A stretch of DNA of 64,000 nt, taken from the NCBI GenBank assembly GCA_900100325.1, contig LT629697.1, forward strand, positions 2,787,423-2,851,422. The letters are read 5' to 3'. A program made the position numbers and the translations under genes. Position 1 is the stretch's first letter; each line of letters opens with the position of its first letter. The notes under the pieces were generated by a model that was given only the letters and a program-made list of their open reading frames with translations, was not told the origin of the DNA and made no database searches. Below, piece by piece: positions 46,326 to 53,455 of this stretch. The DNA comes from Frankineae bacterium MT45 (GTDB lineage: Bacteria > Actinomycetota > Actinomycetes > Mycobacteriales > Jatrophihabitantaceae).

Positions 46326-47047
46326 CCAGCCAACTACTCACCGATCCGAGCTCACTCGGAACCGACGCCGACGCTGATTCCGGCTCCGGCTCCGGCTCCG
46401 CAGCTCTTCAGCTACGACTGTGGCGCCACCACGACCCGGAGACGACCCAGTTGCCCGCTGTCTCGGCCGGAACTGAGCTGGTCCGACCAGGTGCTGACCC
46501 GGCGGCCACCGCCGCCCGGCTCTTCGCCGCCGGCGCGCGCCGCGTGGAGATCGGAGAGCCGATCGACCTCTCCGGAGACACGGATCCGCACCTGCTGATC
46601 ACGTCCATGCTCCTGCTCGGCGAGCTCACGGCGCTGCGGGTCGTCCTCGACTGGGAGCTGGACCTGGGTGACCTACCCGACGTCTGGACCTCGATCAGCC
46701 ATCTCACCCCGCCGCGGCACCTGGTCGGGATGAGCGAGGAGGCCGAGGAGAAGATCCTCGGTCCGTGGCGGTCAACCTTCTACCTCGACAAGTGCGTCTT
46801 CCGGCAGGGGCCGGGGTTCATCCAGGTCCGCGATCGCCGTGACTCGACGCTGCACCGGCTCACTATCGATGACCCGCGCTACCTCGACGCGGTGGCCAAC
46901 CTGAGCCGCGGCTGCGCTATCGCTTCGGTCCCGTCCGATGTCTGGGAGGCGCTACTGGGCGAACAGCTGGTCGGAGTCGTCGGCGACCTGGCGTGGTGGA
47001 TGCCCTACCGGGTGCGGCGCTGGCCCTGGCCGTCGTTTGCGGTCTGA
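46322..47047 (+). CDS. DUF5825-like partner of RiPP radical SAM enzymes
   Basis: The 241-residue protein overlaps the radical SAM stop by four bases (ATGA), so the two are translated together. Recognisable segments are LRLWRHHDPETTQLPAVSAGTELVRPGADPAATAARLFAAGARRVEIGEPIDLSGD and HLTPPRHLVGMSEEAEEKILGPWRSTFYLDKCVFRQGPGFIQVRDRRD. From memory this resembles the DUF5825 family that accompanies RiPP C-methyltransferases in actinobacteria. Its role is unknown. It may bind the precursor or the enzyme. No catalytic motif is visible. Confidence 0.75.
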   Translation: MTSQLLTDPSSLGTDADADSGSGSGSAALQLRLWRHHDPETTQLPAVSAGTELVRPGADPAATAARLFAAGARRVEIGEPIDLSGDTDPHLLITSMLLLGELTALRVVLDWELDLGDLPDVWTSISHLTPPRHLVGMSEEAEEKILGPWRSTFYLDKCVFRQGPGFIQVRDRRDSTLHRLTIDDPRYLDAVANLSRGCAIASVPSDVWEALLGEQLVGVVGDLAWWMPYRVRRWPWPSFAV

Positions 47048-47106
47048 CGGACCAGGGCGGACCATCGGTCCCCTTTGTCGCGCGACACACCGGAGCGCCT
47101 AGCTGT

Positions 47107-47122
47107 TCGAACACCTGTGCGA
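47107..47122 (+). promoter_or_regulatory. LexA-box-like site upstream of a small gene
   Basis: TCGAAC-ACCT-GTGCGA matches the actinobacterial SOS box TCGAAC-N4-GTTCGA except for one base in the right arm. It lies 13-28 bases before ATG 47135 and overlaps a likely promoter. SOS control of the small gene is my inference. Confidence 0.5.
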
Positions 47123-47134
47123 TATCGTTGGAGC

Positions 47135-47350
47135 ATGCCGACCACCGAAGACAGCACCTGCGACTCGACGAGCCCCGGCGGGCAATCATGCAAGCTCACG
47201 GCGAACCATGGCTGGATCCATGGCGCCTGGGTCGACGACTACGTCCTGCGCTGGGATCACACCGGCCATAGCTGGATCGTCGAGCCGCCGGTGGCGGCCA
47301 TCGTCGCGAAGCGCCTGCCGTGGGTTGAGCGCGTCCGACGTATCGCCTGA
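47135..47350 (+). CDS. Small hypothetical protein, possibly SOS-controlled
   Basis: I start at ATG 47135 (71 residues); the in-frame TTG at 47075 would run through the LexA-like box. The product has three Trp residues and two Cys in its N-terminal half (SCKLTANHGWIHGAWVDDYVLRWDHTGHSW) and a basic C-terminus (KRLPWVERVRRIA). No family was recognised. It is separated from the DUF5825-like gene by 87 bases and has its own probable promoter. Confidence 0.55.
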   Translation: MPTTEDSTCDSTSPGGQSCKLTANHGWIHGAWVDDYVLRWDHTGHSWIVEPPVAAIVAKRLPWVERVRRIA

Positions 47351-47371
47351 ACCACGCCTTAGCCTGGCTGA

Positions 47372-47393
47372 GCCTGAGCGGCTCCGCTCAGGC
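47372..47393. terminator. Hairpin at the convergent end of the small gene and L,D-transpeptidase gene
   Basis: GCCTGAGCG and its complement (9-bp arms, loop GCTC) overlap the last codons and stop of the L,D-transpeptidase gene. It is a likely bidirectional terminator. Confidence 0.65.
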
Positions 47394-48524
47394 GGCGGCC
47401 GGCGAGTTGTTGAAGCTGGAGGTCGGCAGGTTCCACTCACCGAAACCGTCGTAGGGCTTCATCGCCGGGCCGCCGGTGTTGGTGTAAATGACGACATCGC
47501 CGATCCGGCTGAAGTTGTAGAACCACTTCGCGTCCGGCGTGTTGAGGTTCGTGCAGCCGTCGGAGGTTGAGCGTGCACCGATGTTGCGTCCGTTCCACGC
47601 CGCGGCATGGACGAACTCACCACCGTTGGTGAGGCGGACCGACCAAGGCACGATCAGGTCGTAGTTGCCGAGGAGTCCACCGCCGCCGACCATCCGGACC
47701 GCGCCGTTGGGACGCAGCTTGTCGGTCCCGGGCGCGGACTCACCGAGCTGCTGGACCACCTTGATTCCATTGGCCGTCGGCGTGATCGGCGCGCCGCAGG
47801 AGGTCAGCATCGGCGTCCGCACGGCCACACCATTCGACTTCACCACCATGCGCTCGGTCGCACAATTCACGTAAGAAATATGGGCATCGCCGGTGGCCAT
47901 CGAGAGCGTGAGACTGTCGTCGAAGGCCAGCCCGGCTCCGGCCGACACGCCCTGAGTCGCCATGTTCATGGTGATCGAGGCGTTCGCGGGCCAGAACTGG
48001 TTGGCGACCCCCGGCGTCGGTGCGGGACGATAGTGCGCCTCGATTGGGTATCCGGCGTTGATGGATGAGGCTTCGAAGTACCACGAACCGTGGTTCACGG
48101 CTCCGTTGACCTTCACCACGGTCGCCGCCGCGAAGGCGTTGCCGTCGGTGATCTTTGAGGAGAAGTAGGCGACGATCGGCATGCCCACGCCGTAGGTAGC
48201 GCCGTCGCTGTTCAGGAGTCGAATGTGGACGGTCTGAGCGGTGACCGGCTTCGGACTCGGGGTGGGGGTCGCGGCCGCGGTCGTCGCGGCGGGCGAGGTG
48301 TCACTCGGGGAGGCCGACACAGCGGTGGAGGGCGCGGTCGTCGGCGATGACGACTGGGTCGACGGTCCGGAGGAACCACCGCAGGCAGCGAGGGCAAGGC
48401 TCAGGGCCAGTCCAGCCGCCACCAGGATGCCGAAACGTCCAGCCTTCGTCTGGCGAGACGATCCGAGTGCTCGGCTGATCCCCTTCGCGCGATTCGGCGG
48501 CAGCTCTCCTTGACGACCCGACAT
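47388..48524 (-). CDS. L,D-transpeptidase lipoprotein (YkuD, mycobacterial type)
   Basis: From ATG 48524 the protein is 378 residues. A lipobox (LALSLALAACGGS) is followed by a Ser/Thr/Pro-rich linker. Two Ig-like domains follow (VHIRLLNSDGATYGVGMPIVAYFSSKI onward), and then a C-terminal YkuD domain with VHAAAW and TSDGCTNLNTPDAKWFYNFSRIGDVVIYTN. These enzymes make 3-3 cross-links in peptidoglycan with a catalytic Cys. The canonical His in S-H-G-C is Asp here (S-D-G-C), an unusual substitution. The mature protein would be anchored outside the membrane. Confidence 0.9.
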   Translation of the reverse strand: MSGRQGELPPNRAKGISRALGSSRQTKAGRFGILVAAGLALSLALAACGGSSGPSTQSSSPTTAPSTAVSASPSDTSPAATTAAATPTPSPKPVTAQTVHIRLLNSDGATYGVGMPIVAYFSSKITDGNAFAAATVVKVNGAVNHGSWYFEASSINAGYPIEAHYRPAPTPGVANQFWPANASITMNMATQGVSAGAGLAFDDSLTLSMATGDAHISYVNCATERMVVKSNGVAVRTPMLTSCGAPITPTANGIKVVQQLGESAPGTDKLRPNGAVRMVGGGGLLGNYDLIVPWSVRLTNGGEFVHAAAWNGRNIGARSTSDGCTNLNTPDAKWFYNFSRIGDVVIYTNTGGPAMKPYDGFGEWNLPTSSFNNSPAAA

Positions 48525-48910
48525 ACCCGGCCCCACATCCTCAGACTAGTTGAATGTTCAATCATAGCTAGCGAACGCGTCGATCACCCTTCTCCACATC
48601 GACGCCGGCACGCAGTGCCACAGCAATGGTCCTACAGATTCGGCCGTCACAGTGCCGGGGTGCTCGGGGCACCGCCGACCGAGTTCGGCCCGGCCGCATC
48701 CAGGTCAGGGGCACCAAGACAGCACCAACCCGCAGGAAGCCGTATCAAATAGGCACCTTCGTGCGTCTTTCCTGTATCGGACCACGCGGTCGACCGCGAC
48801 AGCGCCGGCCTGGCCCGTTCGACAAATCTGTATGAATTCACAGCTGGCGACTGGCCGGCGATCAGGCAACCCGAGTGATTCCCGCGCTTTTCAGACCCTG
48901 GAGGTTGGCA
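48525..48910. other. 386-base divergent intergenic region
   Basis: No gene found. It contains TTGAATGTTCAA (48550-48561, 5-bp arms), a perfect 14-bp palindrome CGCGGTCGACCGCG (48785-48798), and a short hairpin GGTGC-TCGGG-GCACC near 48658. It should hold promoters for the L,D-transpeptidase and the cysteine peptidase. Nothing identifies a specific regulator. Confidence 0.5.
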
Positions 48911-50923
48911 ATGCCCGTATCAGATCTCGCCGCACTGCGGACGGCGGTGGAAGCGGCCGGTTCCTCCTGGAGAGTGCGAGAACTGCCGGCGGACGAACCC
49001 GGTCACGGCTTGGGATGGGAGCCCTCCCCGGAGCCGCTGCGCACAGCGGCGCTGGAGCGCGGCAGCCGACTACTCACGGCGATCCGGCGCAGATCAGCTG
49101 GGGCGCTGGGAGCCGGCGGTCCAGGGATCGCCTCGGCCTTCGATTGGCGCTCGCGCGGGGTCGTCGGTGATGTGCAGGACCAGGGGTGGTGCGGATCCTG
49201 CGTCTCCTTCGCCACGACCGGCCTCCTCGGCGCCCAGGCCGGGATTGAACTCGGCCAGAACGGACTGCATTTCTCTGAGGCCGACCAGCACTTCTGCTCC
49301 AGCCACGGAGCGAACTGTGGTGGCTGGAACAATGCGACCGCACTCGGGCAGGTTCAGTCCCGCGGTGTCGTGCTGGACGCCGTCTTCCCCTACATGACGG
49401 CCTTCGACAATCCGCCCCAGGGCGATCCGAATGACCCCGAGCACCTGTGGCTGGCCTACTGCCGCGACGAGGGCGATCGAGTCCATGAGGCCTACAAGGC
49501 GAACACGTTCACCGCGCACACGGGGGATGATCGCAAGGCCTACCTCTCCACCGTCGGCCCGATGGTCTGCGGCTTCACCGTCTACGAGGACTTCGACAAC
49601 TACGGCGGCGGCGTGTACCGGCACACCTACGGCGATGTCCGGGGCGGTCACGCGGTCCTGGTCATCGGCTACAGCGACGCTGATCAGGCCTGGATCTGCC
49701 GTAATTCATGGGGACTCACCTTCGGTGGTGCCGCGCACCCGGACGGCACCGGCGCCGGCTTCTTCAAGATGGGCTACGGCGAGTGCGGCATCGACGACGA
49801 GGCCTTCTATGGCCTCACCGGTGTCACCCTCCCGCCGGCTCGATGGCTGGTGCCGACACTGCAGGTTCCGGCCCTCGCCGAGATCTCGCCGGTCTCGCGC
49901 AGCACCGACCACCTCGACATCTTCGTGACCGACGTCAATGGCGCGATCTACACGGCGGCCTGGGAGCCGGACTTCCCGGACTGGTGGCATGGCTGGTGGC
50001 GGTTGAACAACGGTTCGGCTGCACCGGGCGCGCCGGTGCACGGAGTCTCGCGAAGCACCGACAAACTCGACGTATTCGTCACCGGCACTGACAACCACAC
50101 CTACACGGCGGCCTGGGAGCCGGACTTCCCGGACTGGTGGCATGGCTGGTGGGTGGTCAATGGCGGCGTGGTCGCCCCCGGTGCGCACATCACGGCGGTG
50201 TCGCGAAGCACCGATCATCTGGACATCTTCGCCGTCGGCACCGACGGCGGCGTCTACACCGCAGCCTGGGAACCCGACTTCGCTGACGGCTGGCACGGCT
50301 GGTGGCGCATCGGCGACGTGGTGGCGCCACAGGGTGCCGCCGTCTACGGCGTCTCCAGAAGTACCGACAAACTCGACATCTTCGTCACTGACGTCAACGG
50401 CTCGATCCAGACCGCGGCCTGGGAGCCCGGCTCCAACGGCTGGCAGGGGTGGTGGAGCCTCAACGGTGGTCAGGCCGCCCCGGGGGCGCCGGTGACCGTG
50501 GTCTCCCGGAGCACCGACAAGCTCGATGTCTTCGTGACCGGGACCGACGGCGGCGTCTACACCGCGGCCTGGGAACCGGACTTCACCGATTGGTGGCACG
50601 GCTGGTGGCGCATCGGGAGCCTGGTGGCGCCGCAGGGTGCACCGGTGCACTGCGTGTCGCGAAGCACCGACAAACTCGACATCTTCGCCACCGACGTCAA
50701 CGGCTCGATCCAGACTGCGGCCTGGGAGCCCGGCTCCAACGGCTGGCAGGGGTGGTGGAGCCTCAACGGTGGCCGCGCAGCCCCGGGAGCGCCGGTCACC
50801 GCGGTCTCCCGGAGCACCGACAAACTCGATGTCTTCGTCGTCGGCACCGATTCCTGCATCTACACCGCGGCCTGGGAACCGGACTTCACCGACTGGTGGC
50901 ACGGCTGGTGGCGGATGGGGTAG
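48911..50923 (+). CDS. Papain-like C1 cysteine peptidase with seven propeller-type repeats
   Basis: GGAGG before ATG 48911 fixes the start (670 residues). Residues 1-80 look like a short propeptide. The C1 domain follows (about 85-300): QDQGWCGSCVSFA with oxyanion Gln91 and nucleophile Cys97, GGHAVLVIGYSD with His247, and CRNSWG with Asn265. The rest is seven repeats of 50-51 residues, each VSRSTDxLDxFxxxxxxxxxTAAWEPxxxxWxGWWxxx, as in sugar-binding seven-bladed propellers (PLL-like). No clear signal peptide is seen. Substrate and target are unknown; a lectin-targeted protease is inferred. A chagasin-like inhibitor gene follows. Confidence 0.88.
   Translation: MPVSDLAALRTAVEAAGSSWRVRELPADEPGHGLGWEPSPEPLRTAALERGSRLLTAIRRRSAGALGAGGPGIASAFDWRSRGVVGDVQDQGWCGSCVSFATTGLLGAQAGIELGQNGLHFSEADQHFCSSHGANCGGWNNATALGQVQSRGVVLDAVFPYMTAFDNPPQGDPNDPEHLWLAYCRDEGDRVHEAYKANTFTAHTGDDRKAYLSTVGPMVCGFTVYEDFDNYGGGVYRHTYGDVRGGHAVLVIGYSDADQAWICRNSWGLTFGGAAHPDGTGAGFFKMGYGECGIDDEAFYGLTGVTLPPARWLVPTLQVPALAEISPVSRSTDHLDIFVTDVNGAIYTAAWEPDFPDWWHGWWRLNNGSAAPGAPVHGVSRSTDKLDVFVTGTDNHTYTAAWEPDFPDWWHGWWVVNGGVVAPGAHITAVSRSTDHLDIFAVGTDGGVYTAAWEPDFADGWHGWWRIGDVVAPQGAAVYGVSRSTDKLDIFVTDVNGSIQTAAWEPGSNGWQGWWSLNGGQAAPGAPVTVVSRSTDKLDVFVTGTDGGVYTAAWEPDFTDWWHGWWRIGSLVAPQGAPVHCVSRSTDKLDIFATDVNGSIQTAAWEPGSNGWQGWWSLNGGRAAPGAPVTAVSRSTDKLDVFVVGTDSCIYTAAWEPDFTDWWHGWWRMG
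49892..50920 (+). repeat. Seven in-frame ~150-bp repeats encoding propeller blades
   Basis: Repeats start at 49892, 50045, 50198, 50351, 50501, 50654 and 50804. They alternate between two blade types (WHGWW and WQGWW forms). The block 50198-50500 (blades 3-4) closely resembles 50501-50803 (blades 5-6), pointing to a recent 303-bp duplication of a two-blade unit. Confidence 0.85.
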
Positions 50924-50964
50924 CTCCTCGCTCGTCGGAGTAGCGTCCGATCAGAGGAGGCCCG

Positions 50965-51252
50965 ATGGAGGAGTTCGAGGTGACCGGGACCGCCGGCGAG
51001 CCTATAGAGCTGCCGATCGGTCCCGGCCCCGCTACCGGTCACGTCTGGCGGCTGCGGCTGCCCGACGGCGTCCAGCGAGTCGACGACACCCCGTCGACCA
51101 CGCCCGACCCGTTACGGGCCCTCGGCTCGTCAATGGGGCGCAAATTCCAAGTCATCGCCCCGGCGGGTGACCATCAGATCGAAGCCGAGCTGGCCCGTCC
51201 GAACGAGGATCACTCCGTCCGCGTCGTACGCATCACGCTTCACGCCCACTAA
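50965..51252 (+). CDS. Chagasin-like (I42) cysteine peptidase inhibitor
   Basis: The 95-residue protein starts at ATG 50965 after AGAGGAGG. Chagasin inhibitors use three loops. Here GPATGHVW (residues 21-28) resembles the NPTTGYxW loop, LGSSMGRKF (53-61) the GxGG loop, and ARPNED (77-82) the RPW loop. Flanking beta-strand spacing also fits. No signal peptide is seen. It follows the papain-like peptidase by 41 bases on the same strand, so it is likely its intracellular protective inhibitor. The loop matches are imperfect, so the family call is moderate. Confidence 0.65.
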   Translation: MEEFEVTGTAGEPIELPIGPGPATGHVWRLRLPDGVQRVDDTPSTTPDPLRALGSSMGRKFQVIAPAGDHQIEAELARPNEDHSVRVVRITLHAH

Positions 51253-51292
51253 TGAGGGCCGCGCTGGCGTGTGACGTTCAGCGATTCGCCCG

Positions 51293-52312
51293 TCAGCGCC
51301 AGCCGAGTGCCGGCGCGACGTGAGTCAGTAGTGACTCCAGGACGTGGGCGCAGTAGTCGACACCGAGCTGATTGGGGACCGTGAGCAGCAGGGTGTCGGC
51401 GGCAGCGATCGCCTCGTCCTCAGCCAACTCCTCGATGAGCCGGTCGGGTTCGCCGGCGTAGGTCTTGCCGAATCGGGCGGTGCCCCCGTCGAGGAAGCCG
51501 ACCTGATCCTGCGACCGCGACTCCCGGCCGAAGTAGGCCCGATCGACGTCGTTGACGATCGGGAAGATGCTCCGGCTCACCGAAACGCGTGGTTCACGGA
51601 CATGGCCGGCCTCGACCCAGGCTTTGCGGAATCGCTCGATCTGCTCGGCCTGCAGTTGATGAAACGGCACGCCGGTGTCCTCGCTCAGCAGCGTGGAACT
51701 CATCAGGTTCATCCCCTGCTGGGCCGTCCACTCAGCCGTCTTTCGGGTGCCGGCACCCCACCAGATCCGATCCCGCAGGCCCTCGGAGTGCGGTTCGATA
51801 CGCAGCAGGCCCGGCGGGTTCGGGAACATCGGCCGCGGATTCGGCTGGGCGAAGCCCTCGCCGGAGAGGACGTCCAGGAAGACCCGGGTGTGCTCCCGCG
51901 CCATCTCGGCGTGGTCGGTCCCGTCGGCCGGGACGTAACCGAAGTAGCGGTACCCGTCGATCACCTGCTCCGGTGATCCCCGGCTGATGCCGAGTTGGAG
52001 CCGCCCGCCCGAAATGAGGTCGGCGGAGCCGGCGTCCTCAGCCATGTAGAGCGGGTTCTCGTAGCGCATATCGATCACGCCGGTGCCGATCTCAATTCGG
52101 CTGGTCCGCGCGCCGACCGCCGCGAGCAGCGGGAAGGGCGAGGAGAGCTGGTTCGCGAAGTGGTGAACGCGGAAGTACGCCCCGTCGGCCCCCAGCTCTT
52201 CGGCAGCGACCGCAAGGTCGATGGACTGCAGCAGGACGTCCGCGGCAGAACGCGTCTGCGACTGCGGCGAGGGTGACCAGTGACCGAAGGAGAGGAACCC
52301 GATGCGCTTCAT
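51293..52312 (-). CDS. LLM-class flavin-dependent oxidoreductase
   Basis: The 339-residue luciferase-like protein has RIGFLSFGHWSPSP at the N-terminus, ELGADGAYFRVHHFANQLSSPFPLLAAVGARTSRIEIGTGVIDMRYENPLYMAEDAGSADLISGGRLQLGISRGSPEQV and WWGAGTRKTAEWTAQQGMNLMSS. It uses FMNH2 or F420-like chemistry; the substrate is not evident. It is unrelated to the LLM enzyme at 29449 beyond the fold. It is convergent with the inhibitor gene and upstream of nothing obvious. Confidence 0.9.
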   Translation of the reverse strand: MKRIGFLSFGHWSPSPQSQTRSAADVLLQSIDLAVAAEELGADGAYFRVHHFANQLSSPFPLLAAVGARTSRIEIGTGVIDMRYENPLYMAEDAGSADLISGGRLQLGISRGSPEQVIDGYRYFGYVPADGTDHAEMAREHTRVFLDVLSGEGFAQPNPRPMFPNPPGLLRIEPHSEGLRDRIWWGAGTRKTAEWTAQQGMNLMSSTLLSEDTGVPFHQLQAEQIERFRKAWVEAGHVREPRVSVSRSIFPIVNDVDRAYFGRESRSQDQVGFLDGGTARFGKTYAGEPDRLIEELAEDEAIAAADTLLLTVPNQLGVDYCAHVLESLLTHVAPALGWR

Positions 52313-52393
52313 GACTCCCCCAACACCTCGCGGTCCTCGCCTCTTCCCGGGCCGTTTCAGATCACAGACGCCCGCACGCCGGTTTCACCGGGC

Positions 52394-53302
52394 TCAGCTC
52401 CAGAAGGGCGAGAGTTGCTCGGCCAGCGCGCGGCCCTGGTCGAAGCCGGCTCGCGCGGCCGGGGCCCGCGCCGAGAGATCCATCATGTTGGATCCGAATG
52501 CCTCGAGGGACCGGCTGTCCGGAGCGATCGTCTCGACCGTGCTACCGCCGGCGCGCAGTTCGTCGACCTGCGCCGACAGCTGCATCCCCCACTCCAGCGG
52601 ATGGCGGGTACGGCCGCCGAACGGCGAGAGCACCAGGACCCGCCGGTACCCGGCGGCCAGGTCGGCATTCTCATTGCGCCGGTAGCCGCCGTCGAGATAC
52701 CGCCTCGCGCCGATGGAGTACGGAGGGACGCCGAAGCCGTTGGAGGTGCTGGCGGCGACCGCATCCACCAAGTCGACCCCGCAGTCGCGGTCGAAGACCA
52801 GCGGTTCGCCGGTGACCGCATCGACCGCCGTGACGAGCAGCCGCCGCTGCGGCCAGTGCGGGCTGGGCAGCCGGGCGGCGACGGTGCTGCGCCAGCGGGC
52901 CTGCGCCGATCCGTCGGACGACGCGTCGAGTTCGAGTGCGGCGGCGCCCATCCGCCGGCGCATATCGGCCGCATCGGTGGCGGCGGCGATGATGCGACCT
53001 GACCGCTCCATGTGGTCGGCGGCCGGCCCGACCGGGGCGCCGCCGGGGCGTCCCGGGCCTCGTTGCTGCGGAACCGGCGCGGTGAGGATGGCCTCGAAGA
53101 GTTGCGTCGAAGTCGCCCCGCTGAGCTGAGCCGCGGCGGTCGCTCCAGCCGACGTCCCGATGATCAGGTCGGGCTCGGTGACGTCCAGGCCAGCATCGAG
53201 CAGCCCCGCCAGGACGCCGATCAACCAGGCGTTTCCCGCCGACCCGCCCCCACCGAGGACGAGGGCGCGCTCCCCCCTTGGGAGCGCTCCGGTCTGGTTC
53301 AT
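52394..53302 (-). CDS. Patatin-like phospholipase
   Basis: I start at ATG 53302 (302 residues). The family has an oxyanion GGGGSAG loop (ALVLGGGGSAGNAWLIGVLAGLLDAGLD), the nucleophile GTSAGATAAAQLSG, and the catalytic Asp in RRYLDGGYRRNENADLAAGY. These are all three hallmark motifs. It would hydrolyse acyl ester bonds in lipids. A weak AAAGG precedes the ATG. It is 91 bases upstream of the LLM gene on the same strand; no functional link is visible. Confidence 0.93.
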   Translation of the reverse strand: MNQTGALPRGERALVLGGGGSAGNAWLIGVLAGLLDAGLDVTEPDLIIGTSAGATAAAQLSGATSTQLFEAILTAPVPQQRGPGRPGGAPVGPAADHMERSGRIIAAATDAADMRRRMGAAALELDASSDGSAQARWRSTVAARLPSPHWPQRRLLVTAVDAVTGEPLVFDRDCGVDLVDAVAASTSNGFGVPPYSIGARRYLDGGYRRNENADLAAGYRRVLVLSPFGGRTRHPLEWGMQLSAQVDELRAGGSTVETIAPDSRSLEAFGSNMMDLSARAPAARAGFDQGRALAEQLSPFWS

Positions 53303-53455
53303 GAAAGCCTTTCGCAAGTGCCCGGCGGGCATTCAGCAGGCATTGAGCGGACCTTCGCACATCGGTACCGCGGTCGGCAACCGATATTCGCTGCGCACGC
53401 GACGAGCGGCGGCGAGCAGGTTGCCCCGCCCGCCGCCGCTGGAGTCACCGCTCGA

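Noticed and set aside
47041-47134. TTG start at 47075 for the small gene
   Set aside because: It would run through the LexA-like box and probable promoter. ATG 47135 is a more likely start.
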